Below, piece after piece: positions 36,340 to 48,580 of a stretch of 64,000 nucleotides of DNA. The stretch lies in NCBI GenBank assembly GCA_964020975.1, contig OZ026613.1, positions 60,765,668-60,829,667 of the forward strand. The letters run 5' to 3'. Origin of the DNA: Hermodice carunculata. Its lineage: Eukaryota; Annelida; Polychaeta; Eunicida; Amphinomidae. The notes under the pieces were generated by a model, which saw only the letters and a list, made by a program, of their open reading frames with translations, searched no databases and was not told the DNA's origin. The stretch's first letter is position 1; every line of letters starts with the position of its first letter. A program made the translations under genes and the position numbers.

Positions 36340-37650
36340 ATTGATAATTCTCCATAGCTTTGGGTATGAAAGTGTCAAAGCACAGTCCCTAATCTGTGTT
36401 TTGTTTCTGTGCTCTCAGCGACCCTGTCACTACCTTTTTGATAGATCCCCAGTAATAAAGCTGCAGTGAATAAACAATGATCAAGTGTCATCATTGTGCG
36501 ATGCCTCCAGTGGTAATATTTTCTACCATGATCAGCATTGCCAACCTTCCCGAGGTTGAAATTTGAAATGTGGATTGCCCTGACAAGGCAAGCTGCAGCA
36601 AGTGAGATGCCATACCAGCAACTCCAGGGTATGCTCTGTCAGCACAACTGGTGAAGTTAGGCATCAAAAACTGCACTTTTCTAGCCATCTATGGCAGTAT
36701 GATTTTGATGAACATTTTGGTCACAACAAGGCAGTCTAACCAAGTTACATGGACAAAAATAACTTGTTGTTTTGGTTGATTTTAATGAAGAATCCTCCAC
36801 ATAATTTACGCATCATGATCAGGAACTGATGGATTGGAGACTCCCACACACATTTTGAGAAACTTTTCTGTAAGGAATTAAGGGTAAAAGGCCATTGTCT
36901 TCAAGAAATCCTACTCATGACACTCTGATGCCCTACTCCAATGCCACTCTGGTACCAAATTTCATTAGACTGGGGTATTCTTAAAAGATTGAGAAAAGTA
37001 CAGTGCATCAATCCTCTTCTCCCATGACATTTACAATTACCATGGTTACCTACATTTTGCTATAATGAAACCTATTGTGGCAACCCAGACCTTAGGTGTG
37101 TCAGATTTTGTGCGACAGATGGACAGGCTTCAATCAAGGTAACCTGTTACTTGGTGATTCCATAATGTGTTTTGTGTTCTTTGTAATTGAGTGCATTCTT
37201 AGTGCTTTGTGTCACTCTAGATCCAGTCTTAGTCTACAAATATGAAATAAATCTATTTTTACACTTGAAATTTTCCTTTCATAGAAAATAAAACCAGTTA
37301 TTTTCAGCAACGAATGGGTTATGCAGCAAATTTGACTGTTTATTGTACGCACAGGTGGCCTAATTGGATTTTAACATGAATGAATGTGATCACGAACAGT
37401 AATTTTGTATGACATGATAAGGGGCTTATCTGCTTTGTATGATGTGGGATGACTGCCTTCACCTGGCTCCTGTGAAAGACCAGGAGAAATCACTTCGTTA
37501 TCTTCTTAAAAGGTGCTGTCATTAGAAAGGTTTCAGTGTGTCAGTCTTCTGAGGGCACCCAAAGCACCGAAGTGCCCTTTCTCTGCTCCGTCTGCCCAAA
37601 AGCTCCAAGATGTCTTACTTCATTCATTTCAATGTTTTTAATTCAATTTC
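36340..37650. other. Intergenic stretch, no gene recognised
   Basis: A minus-strand frame 36491-36688 starting with MARKVQFLMPNF is open for 65 codons but has no recognised homologue or splice support. The rest is unique AT-rich DNA. Confidence 0.4.
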
Positions 37651-37657
37651 TAATTAA

Positions 37658-37893
37658 CCCTTTCCCCTAGAATTAAGACTCAGTCAACAACTTTGCTTTG
37701 CATGGAATGGAATGGGCACAAATCACCCAACCCAGGTCAAGGAAAGCTGTTATCATATTATCTTGATAGGCCTAATGTACACTTCTCATTCATTTTGTTT
37801 TTCATTACTGTTGAAATTAGTCAAAAACATTACAACAGACACCATTGACCATTAGCCAGTTTTGGCTGGATTGATGGCTTCAGCGAGAAAGGG
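37658..37893. mobile_element. TTAA-flanked MITE
   Basis: 236 bp between TTAA at 37654-37657 and 37894-37897. Left end CCCTTTCCCC; reversed right end CCCTTTCTCGC. Contains CAGTCAACAACTTTGCTTTGC, GGAAAGCTGTTATC, TTACTGTTGAAATTAGTCAAA and GACCATTAGCCAGTTTTGGC, all shared with 40463-40876 and remnants near 600-709, 30070-30192 and 44070-44160. Confidence 0.85.
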
Positions 37894-38815
37894 TTAACAC
37901 AAAATAGAGACCTATCAGGACAGGCTGCCTGAGGAAGGCTGTTGACTCAGTGTTCATCAGATTAGAGGACAGACCATGTAATCCTGGCAATAGTCACCCA
38001 CACAGGTGTCTGGTATGTCCTATGCTTACATTGTTGCCTGCAGTCATTTATCATGGTTACAATGCATAGGAAGACTCAGGTTAACCAGATTACATGTATA
38101 TCATTTCATTACAGCATACCTAGACTGTAAAAATCAATACATGTTTCAAGGAAATGGTTCCTATCTTTGGCTTATTCATGCTATATTATTTTAATAGAAT
38201 GTAGTATCAGTATTTCAGTACTCTGCATACATGTACTTCTCTGTATTCAAAGTCTTGTTTCCTCAGATGTGCCTGGGAGAAGCATTGCTAAACCTAACAC
38301 TTACAATTGACCATGTGTTAAAGGTGCAGCTTCTCCTTTTGTCACTTATTTAACTGTAGCTAGTGGTGCCTGGCAAACACCTGATAGTTTCTCTGGGACT
38401 GTCAGTTAAAGCACAGCAGGCCTGACGCTACTGTAAATTCACTTAAATGCATGACACTGCTATAAATTACCTTAATGCCTGACAGAACAGTAAATTACCT
38501 TAATATTTGACAGTACAGTAAATTACGTTAATATCTGACAGTACAGTAAATTCACTTCATTTCACTGTATTCTGATATTCACCTTGTTCGCTGATGGCAC
38601 AAAATCATGAAAATCAAAACACAAGGAAATAGCATTTGAACATAGGTTTAGTAGGAACTACATGTATATTAAAAACAGTTAAATTAAACTTCAGTGAAAT
38701 GTCCGAAGTTGAAGTGATCACACATTGGTGTATTGTACACTGTCTGTCGAGTGCTGGGTTAGTGCTGTTGTATGGGTTCTGTGATTTTCCCTCACCTTCT
38801 GAGTACAGTGGTCCC

Positions 38816-39555
38816 TCTCTTGAAGGACCACCCTCATGAGACTACCTGTCTTGATAAATCACATTTTTCACCCATTTTGTCTGATGCTTTTCATGTTATT
38901 TGCACCACCAATGAAATAGTGTTATGGTTATAACTCCCATCATAAAGATATACTTTGTATTGCTTTCAGTGTTTATGTATATGAATCACAGTCTTTAACC
39001 TCTGAACACAAGTTTTACTGGGACTGCTGCAACTCAGGGACTACAGTCAAAACCCTCAAAAGAGAATAGAGACATAAGGGAGGCTTGCACAGGAAGCTGG
39101 AAAACTGGAACAGACCTTCAAGATTTCAACTTAAACCACAGACATGGGCTCCCTAGTGCTAAACTGTCTGGTAACTCTCTAGTGCTAGAGGTAGGAAAAC
39201 CACAAAAACATTTACTTCCAGGAACAAAGAACAATAAGTTTTCACAAGTAAATGTGCCTCACTATACATGAAAATTAACTTACACTGTCACAAAAGATGT
39301 AATAAATGACTGATAATTGATGAATTTATAGATATCCAAGTTAGAAACAGGTTTAAAGTAAATACCAACATGCACCTCCAACACAAGAACTCACCGGACA
39401 ATTTAGCATTAGGGGGCTCAAGTGTGCAAGGACTCTTTTTTTCTCTCTCTCTCTCTCTCTGTTTCATCACACTAATTATCCACCACCCCTTTGAAAGATC
39501 ACAATTTACTTAAACTTCTGGGTGATCTTTGCAGACAGGTTTCACAGTAACTGGA
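38816..39555. mobile_element. TA-type MITE probably split by ~550 bp
   Basis: A left half at 38816-38935 (CAGTGGTCCCTCTCTTGAAG, GATGCTTTTCATGTTATTTG, AATGAAATAGTGTTATGG) and a right half at 39480-39550 (CCCCTTTGAAAGATCACAAT, GGTGATCTTTGCAGACAGG, TTTCACAG) would join to a normal family member. The DNA between is unrelated and carries a (CT)n run at 39439-39460. Two independent fragments remain possible. Confidence 0.45.
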
Positions 39556-40099
39556 AACTTCCCTTGTAAGGGGCTACACCAGTGGGAGACACTCAAGCTG
39601 AGGTGTGTGCCTCATAAAGTAAGTACACAACCTGTGAACTATGCCTCTGCTCTCCACATCTCTCCACACACTCTGGAATGACTACAACCTATTTCTTGCC
39701 ATTGACACTTTGTCAGATAATGACCCCCCCCCCCAAAGAACCCACAACTGGGATTAATTTGAATTGATAAATATGTTACTTTCATCTTCATGAACATCTG
39801 ACATTTGGCCAGTCAAGACTGTGCTGATGTTTATAAATGGCTGTTAAATGAAAAAAAAAAAAAAGAACAAAAAAAAAAAAAACCCAACTGTAATGATAAA
39901 GAAATTTCACATGCACACATCACCACAGACTGCTAATTAATGTCAAAGTTTTAAAAGTATACCCCGAAGATGAATCAGAATGTAGCAATGTTTGCATGTC
40001 ACACTAACATACATGATCACAATCACCAGGTACAGAGATTGTCACAGCAGTTACAGAGACATGTACAGGTTTTGTTCATGTTGTTATTGCATGTTTAAT

Positions 40100-40319
40100 G
40101 CATGAAGGCCTTGACAGTAACTCTCATACTATCCAAACACACATTATGGTTATTGCATGAAGGCCTAGACAGCAACTCTCATACTATCCAAACACACATT
40201 ATGGTTATTGCATGAAGGCCTCGACAGTAACTCTCATACTCTCCAAACACACATTATGGTTATTGCATGAAGGCCTAGACAGTAACTCTCATACTCTCCA
40301 AACACACATTATGTTTATG
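40100..40319 (+). repeat. Minisatellite, four 55-bp units
   Basis: Units start at 40100, 40155, 40210 and 40265 with GCATGAAGGCCTAGACAG, followed by TAACTCTCATACTCTCCAAAC and ACACATTATGGTTATT. Differences between units are few, so the array is relatively young. Confidence 0.95.
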
Positions 40320-40462
40320 ATCCCACACACTCCATATAATACAGTATTCCTAATAATCCCCATGGTGTTAAGAAAATTTTCAGAATGCAAGCCTCAAGTT
40401 GAACCCTAAGTTTTGAATAAGCCCATTCCCACTCAAATCACCCCCAAGCATCAGGATGTTAA

Positions 40463-40876
40463 CTCTCTCCCGCTTTACTTTTTTTATATAAAATTTCATG
40501 CTAATAGAAAACACTTTTGCTACAAAATATAGATAAGACCTCTCTTGAATGCACACCCCAGGTCAACAGCTTTCCTTGGCACAGGTTGGGTACATTATAC
40601 CCAGCCCACACCAAGGAAGGCTACTGACTTGGTCAAGGTTATTCTGGCAGGCAGACGGTTGAACCTTTTGCCCTTGAATTAAGACTTGACCTTGGGCTGA
40701 ATCCACAAATTTCTTGGCATTGAATGGGTGTCCAACCCACACCAGATGTTGCCCTGGGTATCTTAACTTGGTCTCAGCAACAATTCTCATTCACACTGTT
40801 TATCATTATTGTTGAAATATGTCAAAAACAATGAAGCAAACAACATTTGACCACCAGTTGCTTAAAAGGGCAAGGG
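40463..40876. mobile_element. TTAA-flanked MITE
   Basis: 414 bp between TTAA at 40459-40462 and 40877-40880. Left end CTCTCTCCCGC; reversed right end CCCTTGCCCTTTTAAG. Internal blocks GTCAACAGCTTTCCTTGGCA, CACACCAAGGAAGGCTACTG and TTATTGTTGAAATATGTCAAA match 37658-37893. It is longer than its relative because of an extra GTTGGGTACATTATACCCAGCC palindromic segment. Confidence 0.75.
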
Positions 40877-41860
40877 TTAATAGCACCATTTTTGCACAAT
40901 ACATTGTAAATATTTACAACATTTACATTACTTTAGCATTTTCTGAGTGATACAAGTGGGAAGGGTGCTTCAGAGGGCAGGGCCACCTCACTGGGTTAAA
41001 CACTACATGGGCATCATAACGAAGACAACTCTAAGGTGCCAACATACAGAACTTTCTTTCCAATCTTTTTTTTTTAAATGTACAAGCACATGCATAAGAA
41101 TATACAATATAACTGATCTTACAAAGAAAAATCATCATCCAGATATTATCTACTTTGAGAATAACTTCTTAAAACAAATATAATTTCCACAAACTTTGAG
41201 CATATTTTTTGTGCTTTTACTGCACATTTAAACACACCAGATTCTTCATTTTCTGCATTATAATCGGTGCACAAACAATATTGGGCATATAACATGACTG
41301 CCTTGTCACTGCAAGACACCAGACACAGCCAGTAACTCACAACCTTCACATTTGATCTATTTTACAGATAAATAAAGCTGGTTCAAAGACAACAAATAGT
41401 CTGAACATAGTTGAACTACAGTTAGTCAGAATGAACACATGCAGTATCTATAAAATGCAATGACTTTGTCACATGTATGTGTAGCTACAAATTGCTGAAC
41501 AGTTGCACCAAGCAGGGTCATCAATACCTCAAAAGTATTGCATTGTACAGACATGTCACTCAGAAATTTCAAAATAAGTGAATTTGCACAAGGGCTGACC
41601 CCCAACAACTAAAGTTTTTCAAGATAATAGCAAATTCTGAATTCTTGGACTGAGATCACAACTCTTTGTTTTCATACATTTTCAGAAAAAAAGTGAATTA
41701 TTGCTGATAAGTGAATGAATGACATACCTGATTGTACAAGGTAGGGCTATGGGTTGACCATTTTCAGCAAAGGTGGTTGGTGCCAAAGGTTGCTGGTTCC
41801 AGACCAGGCCATTCCATGGCCAAAATACATTTTGGCTTGATACACCAGCATTTATATTAC

Positions 41861-42027
41861 AACCCCTCATGATTATACACAAAAATAAAAGATTAAAAGG
41901 CCATCAGAGATTGCTGGATCCATGCCCCCCTCGCCCCATTTATAACCCCTCATGACTATACACAAAAATAAAAGATTAAAAGGCAATCAGAGATTGCTGG
42001 ATCCATGCCCCCCCTCGCCCCATTTAT
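41861..42027 (+). repeat. Tandem duplication, two 83-bp units
   Basis: AACCCCTCATGATTATACAC...CCCCATTTAT is repeated with four to six changes; units start at 41861 and 41944. It contains ATCAGAGATTGCTGGATCC, similar to CAGAGATTGCTATATCTATG at 4112, the leading edge of family H. Confidence 0.9.
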
Positions 42028-42039
42028 AACCTTGCTAAT

Positions 42040-42685
42040 CACAGGTCTCATTTTAGAATAAGTAGTCAATAAAATTGGCTATCACCATAATCCAGATACT
42101 TGACCTACTGCCCTACTTTTACGCATGACACACTCTTGTGTCCAGATACACAGGTGTGTAAGGTTTCATGATTATACGTCAAAGGACAACAGAATTATAG
42201 CCTGGGCATGACGTGTAATGTAGTTTTACATGAATGTATCACCGTGACCCAGATACTTCATCTAGTGACCTACTTTTGTTTCATGACACACCTCCAGGTC
42301 AAGATGTGCATGTGTGTGTGTGTGTGTGTGTGTGAGTGAAGTTTCACGAAACTAAGTTAAACAGTAAAGGACTTATAGCCTGGACACGATTTTGTAGCGA
42401 TATATGTCACTGTGACCCAGAAACTTGACCTGGTGACCTACTTTTGGTACATGACACATCCAAACACAATTTTACAAGTTTATGTCACTGTGACCCAGAT
42501 ACTTGACCTCGCAACCTAATCTAGGAACATGACACACCCTCTGTCCACATGCACCTATGTGAAAAGTTTCATTAATGTAAGTTGAAGACCAAGCGAATTA
42601 TAGCCAGACATAAGATGCATGGACACACAGAAAAAGCGATTTTATATGCCCCTCCTCCACTAGGAGGGGGCGGGGCATTAAAATA
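42040..42685 (+). repeat. Tandem-cored repeat, family G
   Basis: Units of about 190 bp with CACTGTGACCCAGATACTTGACC, GGTGACCTACTTTTG, ATGACACA and AAGTTTCA...TTATAGCC. A (GT)n tract at 42309-42334 interrupts one unit. The tail is a hairpin GCCCCTCCTCC...GGAGGGGGCGGGGC at 42649-42676. The layout matches families F, H and I. Confidence 0.7.
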
Positions 42686-43186
42686 GCTGCCATATATGTT
42701 ACAGGACAATCTTTACACAGCAAGCTCTTTGGTAATATCAGCTGATATTGATGAGGTTCTTCGATGTCTATCAACTATGAGCTGTCTACTCAAGCCCATA
42801 CAGTGGTATCAACAATGCATCTCACCAGAACTGGCTGGAGAAACTACAGATTCTTGTCCCCTTCAGGAACAGATGCACATGTTTATTCCCTGGCCAGCTT
42901 CATTAGATGGCAGCAGTTTCTTATTAGTTAGGCCACAATGGTTTATCTTCTAGATGCAGACGATCATCTGAATTTTATGATTTAATACTCAGTTTCCACA
43001 TGTAAACACAATCCACATTGAATAATTTAAAACAGCAATTTGTATGTATCAGCTTAACAACACTTATGCAGTTTTATCTCTATATTGATTGAAGCACATG
43101 GCCTGGGAAATTTACTTTGAACAGGAACTAGAGATCCACATACATGTGCCCTGTTGAAAACCATTTGGCCCAGATGATACGAGTAC

Positions 43187-43248
43187 AAATGATTACATCA
43201 TGTCCATATATTGATTTGATCACGGTATGGACATGATGTAATCATTTG
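43187..43248. repeat. Palindrome, 22-bp perfect arms
   Basis: AAATGATTACATCATGTCCA...TGGACATGATGTAATCATTT, arms 43188-43209 and 43226-43247, loop 16 bases. The arms are perfect, suggesting recent origin or a constrained structure. Possibly a remnant foldback end. Confidence 0.9.
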
Positions 43249-43249
43249 A

Positions 43250-46200
43250 TCAGGTCAAGAATGATATATAAAATATAGGCGTTTCGGAATCACCAGCAGC
43301 AACAGGCTAAAAAATATGAACATTGACATGTTGATGACTGCCACAATGGCAGATGGGTAAAACGGTACAAGTCTTGTACACTCTTTACTGTTTTATTCAT
43401 GTTTCACTGAACAATACAACAGATTTATATACATTGGGGACCTTATCAATGTACTGATGTAGTATGCAGGTAATGTACCATTCAATGAAGAATCAATGGG
43501 CTAAAATAACCCATATGATATATACTTCCTCTTTTCTGTTGTACAAAATCATTGATACAACATGTATGCCTGTGGACATATATATGACATGTCCAGACAC
43601 TACTCCTTTTTTATCAATTTTGCCTGAGCATGAGACTCATTTCTTTTTAAGTATGCTGCATATTGGTCTACAGTTTACTGAGGGCCCACTACCTTATAAA
43701 GGACCTGCTTTAACCATCAATTTTGGACCAATTCATGAAGCTGCTGTAAAAACAACAAAACTCATAAGCTAATTAGACTAAAAATAATGTTATAACAGTG
43801 TGTGTACGCCTGAATTATTGTAATTAGTATAAAATCAATATTTGTGTTATAAAATTAAAATTACTAAAAAGGTACCCAAGACTTACAAGTAATCATTTCA
43901 AAAGTATTTCACCTTCACATTTCAGCAGTTCAATGAGATAAAAGGCATATACTTGTAAAGTTTTTCATACGGCAAGTCAATGAATTAAAAGATTCATTAA
44001 TTATGCATTAATATCTGATACTGTAGAGAATACATTTGGGACCAGCACAACATGTACCATAAATACGTACTTAACCCATTCTTGCCATGGACTAAACCAC
44101 AGTCGAACAGCTTCCCATGCCACAGGACAGAAACACCTTACCTACACCAAGGAAAGCTGTTGACCTATAAAAGTGTGTCACTGCAACAGGTTTTACCAAC
44201 ATTTCCATACAAAACATTTTTCAGCTCTAAAAGTCAACACACCTAGCCAATGACAGTTGACATCACGCCAGTTTTGGTCACCTTCACGACTAAAACGTTA
44301 GCATCTTCAAGACATTGTGGTAAGCAACCTTTCTGGTGACAGGTTCTTGATCTGTATCATACACATGTATACAGACAGCATGTGACTCTACTGATCAATA
44401 TTCTTGTATGATAAATATGCTTACAAACCCATTTGAACTTGTAATGTATGGTCATGTGCTGTGAAAACCAGTCATAAATGGTTAACACTGCTTACATAAA
44501 ATATAACGATCACAGAGTTTGTGTGGTATTCACGATAGACATTTTTATTATATGTACATGTAGAGACACAAATTATTCATTGAAACATATTCACACAGAC
44601 TGACAGTCTTCAACAAGATAAAAGATAAAAAAATCATATTCACAATGTGTGAGCCACAAAGATATCTGAAGGAATAAATTGAAAGTAAGCTGCACAATTA
44701 ACTGTATGCTATATCAGGCCTCCAGGCACCACACCAGAGACTGTTTCAATCGTAACTTTATATTCTCATGTAGGGGAGTCATTTTGTCTTTCAATATGGC
44801 TGCAAGGAGTTGTGATCATATCAAGTGAGCCAACCAGACTTCCCCACATCAGTCAGGTATCCACCTCTAATCAAGCTCATCTCTGACATGAAGACCTCTA
44901 TCTCACCTAGCGCCAGGCATTTTCCCAGCATTATATGGACACCCAACCCTGAAATTGTGACGGATTCTACCCGACCCACAAATTGGCACAATGATAGTTA
45001 CAACTTCCTAAAGCTGATATCTCCTGCAGACTCAGCACAGCATAACTAATGTAACAAATAGGCTACAGACCCAACTGTCTCTCTAGGGATATTTTCACAA
45101 ACCATACTGGCAAGAGTTTCAAATCATGTGGAAGTACAAAGCACAAAATTTCAGCATGATGATAATTCAAAAGCAACTGAAGCTTTAAATCCAAGATTAT
45201 TAAAGTAGCTGCAAGAAAATCTATTACATGCTGCACTTGTCAGTTTTGACAAAGTGCAGCATGTGTTTCCTTAATTCTGGTAATTATATCTGTGAAGCAA
45301 GTGGAAATACAGATGGGTTTGATGTAAATCAAACACCATAAACTTTGGAAATAGATCTACAATTTACACAGCAAGGAATCAGGCCAACAAAAAAAGATCC
45401 ACATCACACACACTTCAAACTTCACATTTACATCATTTTATATTTTTATTCTTTTTTCTTTTCTTCGATTTTTTAATTGATTTTTCTTCTTATGCATACA
45501 TCACCATTTGATTGGCACATAAAACAGATTATTGCACACAAGAACTGAGCTTCCTTTGCAATATTAAAAAGTGACAAACTTCCAACCGTCATCCAGTTGA
45601 CCTGAGAGAAAAAGCTACTGATGCTAGAGATGGATAGTAATGTAGGGCCGGCCGGGGTATGTGCCCAAAACCCAAGTGCTCATCTGCCCATCCTTTCATA
45701 CCTCTACTCAAATATTTAAGCCCATCAATGCTCATTTCCTGATAATCGTGTTATCTTGCCACACTATCTCTAAGTCTGATTACCTTTTCTTCAGATTTGT
45801 TTGCAGGCAGTCCATCACAGGCTCATCCATTCTCAGGTCTTTGAGCATCCAGATTCATCAACTCTTGTTAAACCGTCCCTACTGGATTAAAAACACTCCA
45901 GCTCATCATGTTTTATGATGACACATGAAAACAATGCTTGCTGTACACAAGTAGATGCGAATTTTTGTTCTGAAAACACCAAAACATTTAATATATAATT
46001 TTAAAGATATATCAGTACTGCATCCAATGTCTATTTGGTCAGAATTTTCCTTTGTAGGTCTCTGCCTGGAACCATGGTACTCGGACACTCCCAAAGCAAT
46101 CAGGGACAAGCACCTGTTCGAAAAGACCCTATTTCCAGGAGATTCATGTGAAAATTAACCATCTATTTTCCAGGAAATTCAAGGAGATTTTGGAACAAAA

Positions 46201-47230
46201 ATAGTCCTCTCTTTTATGAAATCAAATAGACAAGACTTAGCAAGACCAGTACCACTCAAAACTGAAATCAATGTCAAAGATAACTCTGACCAGTTTCACT
46301 CTATATACTGAGCTCAACAAGGGGGTTCATAAGGCAAATACTTTGACAGTAAGTGTTTGCTCTAGCATTTTTGTAGCATTCAAACAATATGGTTTCAACA
46401 GAATCTGCATTGTTTACAAGTTAAAGTCACAGAATTGGCAACAGTCAAATGATTGATTTATCTGAGCTAGGTTCATGAGAAATTATCAAGCTGTAATGGG
46501 AGACAATTTGATGTACACCACACCCTGGTAAATGAATTGTTGGACTTGTAGTCAATTCTGCTACTTTGTTTTCAATAAATTAAATATGTGTGTTGAAAAA
46601 ACACTCTTTTTAGATTTCATGTTCACCTGAAAAAAATTATCCCTTTTTTCCTTTGTCTGTGTGTGTGTGTGTCGTTTTTTCTTCTTTTTTTTTTTTTTTT
46701 TTTGATGAACTGCAAATTCTTGAAATTTATCTACAAACTTGTGAACCAGCAGGTGTACCCACTTGTCTTGGAAGTAATACCACCCACCCTGCATGCAATG
46801 TGATGTAACATATGTGAATTCAACCATTTAAAGGGCATCAAAGGTTAACTGTAACTGGCATCCCACACAACGCAGCCTGAAATAAAATTGACATAAATTA
46901 CATGTACTACTCAAAAGGCCCAGGGTCATCATGTTGGGATGCAAACACGTCCTCATCAAACAGCAGACTCCTCCAACTAAGACCACAAAATTCAATCCCA
47001 TACTACATGTATTTTTGTTTTATTCATTCTGTTTTGCACTGCCAGCAAGCCCCTAAAATTCAATCTCACATACTGTCGTTGTACTTAATCTGTTTTATAC
47101 TGTTGCATTTTTTTAGTATCCAAAATGTTACTGATTCTCACAAATGTTCATCAACAGACTTACCAATAAACATTTTACCATCAAATATGTCACTCATTCC
47201 TAGCCTTAAAATTAACAACACATTCATTTA
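43250..47230. other. Unique stretch with several weak exon candidates
   Basis: Holds a degraded TTAA-type MITE end near 44070-44160 (GTCGAACAGCTTCCC, CCAAGGAAAGCTGTTGACC), a short hairpin at 45225-45265, and a T-run at about 46684-46703. A segment at 44821-44997 is open on both strands; the minus-strand reading includes VTISGLGVHIMLGKCLALGE. An acceptor-like TTTTCCTTTGTAG at about 46050 precedes an open frame. None is strong enough to call a gene. Confidence 0.4.
45225..45265. repeat. Short hairpin, 17-18 bp arms
   Basis: ACATGCTGCACTTGTCA, GTTT, TGACAAAGTGCAGCATGT. The stem is shorter than a typical microRNA precursor and the loop is four bases, so this is recorded only as an inverted repeat. 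Confidence 0.7.
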
Positions 47231-47630
47231 TTACCAGCAAGAACTGACAGATGCTGATCAGATTATCAGACAAGTCTACCCTACTACCCACCTCAGAGAT
47301 TTGCATGTAGATGACATATTAGCATAATAAGGGGTCCGAAATTGATGTCTAGAAAGGAAGTCACTTGTGCCATTATGAGAACTGGTAAATGATTCGGTGG
47401 CACGTACACTCAGGGTCTGACCAGTCTCTGTCGTAACCAACAACCCCACAACTTATGTTGCGACAAACTTTTAACCATTTTCTCCTTCAGCATGTTCAGA
47501 CGGCTGGAACTGCATGAAAATGTGATATTTTGCCTGCTTCATGTAATTGCAAAATTTTGTTCTTCAAAATGATTAATTTGCTAGGGACCTTGCTAACTGC
47601 AGGTAGGCACTCCCTGTCTGCTTTGTGTAC

Positions 47631-47760
47631 CTGCTGTCTACTTCCCATCCCCACTTCCTTTACTCCTCGTTCTTTAGTAAGTTTTTCATACTTTTCTCCT
47701 GCGCTTTTGAGATCAGCCATAGGTTCCTTCAGCCACTTTCCTGCTTGGTGTATGTACCTG
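47631..47760 (-). CDS. Candidate internal exon of an unrecognised host gene
   Basis: Read on the minus strand, GTGTTTTTGGTGTGAG is followed by CAGGTACATAC and 42 open codons giving YIHQAGKWLKEPMADLKSAG, then EKYEKLTKERGVKEVGMGSR and QQ. They end at CAG before GTACAC (donor at 47630-47629). The composition (many K, E and G, few S and L) is typical of real soluble protein, unlike the opposite-strand frame. The frame stays open beyond the donor to 47496, so the exon could be longer. Start options are 47760 or 47757; both need two bases from the previous exon. I do not recognise the family and assign no function. A weak donor and no visible partner exons keep confidence moderate. Confidence 0.35.
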
Positions 47761-47981
47761 CTCACACCAAAAACACTTTGTTCACTTAGTTTGTACAACT
47801 ACAAAAACAGTATCATACACTGACCAATTTTAAATTGCAGATGCTGAGATGAAGGACTGAGCTGATTTGGAACCTAGTTTATTCATATACAGTGTAACCC
47901 AGCATTAAGACTACACCAGGGAGCTTTCCAAAAGATAACAATTCCACAACCTTTCTAGTCAAGTATTTCATATGAACACCT

Positions 47982-48090
47982 CTAAAACCATGATACTTTT
48001 TGCTACAGTCGCTACCATTAGATACCAGCACTACATTGTAGTGCTAGTATTTAATGGTAGCCAATGTAGCAAAAAGTATCATGGTTTTAG
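47982..48090. repeat. Foldback palindrome, ~54-bp arms, one-base loop
   Basis: Arms CTAAAACCATGATACTTTTT...AGCACTACA and TGTAGTGCT...AAAAAGTATCATGGTTTTAG close around a single T at 48036. A few mismatches lie near the middle (CAGTCGCTACC versus GGTAGCCAATG). Similar in build to the palindromes at 12465 and 19475 but unrelated in sequence. Confidence 0.9.
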
Positions 48091-48394
48091 CTAAAATAAG
48101 GCCAGTCTATTTGGTAACCATTCACTTCCTGTTACATGTAAATGTATATTGTTGCAAGATCACCTTAGGCATGGACTGCTGATGCCATTAGCCAGTAAAC
48201 CAAATGCTAATGTTTCATTCATTTGGCCAAAGAAATTTGAAAATGGCTAACTTTTGTTTTACATGCAGTGGTTACGGTTTTATTTTCCAATTATTTTGGC
48301 TACAAATTTTGAAGGCCTAGATTTGTCCCTGCTGAGGCACAACCAAACACTATAGGTGATCTTGATTCCACATATCAGGAAAATACTACCTGCA

Positions 48395-48580
48395 AACAAA
48401 GACCACCAACCATACACTGCAGATGGTGTCAATTCCTGCTTTTAGAACTAAGACAGCCTCCAAATTAAGACCATTTAAGCGCAACCATCCCCTCTTAAAC
48501 TTTCCAGGTTTTGAAATTAAGACAACTCCAAAAGTGAGACCATTTACGTCCAAGTAAGACCATTTAAGTCCACATGCTTT
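48395..48580. repeat. Possible degenerate MITE with TAAGACCATTTAAG motifs
   Basis: Repeated CTAAGACAGCC, TTAAGACCATTTAAG, TTAAGACAACTCC and GTAAGACCATTTAAGTCC give a ladder of related 15-mers. Similar phrases (GTTAAGACCACCAACAATTC) occur near 34195. Ends are not defined. Confidence 0.35.

Noticed and set aside
36491-36688. Minus-strand 65-codon frame beginning MARKVQF
   Set aside because: No homologue recognised, no splice or promoter signals; length is within chance expectation for this composition.
40100-40319. CRISPR-like array
   Set aside because: The four 55-bp units are contiguous and near identical with no variable spacers, in eukaryotic DNA: a minisatellite.
45225-45265. microRNA precursor
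   Set aside because: The stem is only about 17 bp with a 4-base loop, shorter than known precursors, and small MITE remnants are common nearby.
46902-47237. Upstream part of the 141-codon plus-strand frame
   Set aside because: Composition is rich in S, L, I and Y with no motif. Only the last 29 codons after an acceptor-like site looked worth noting.
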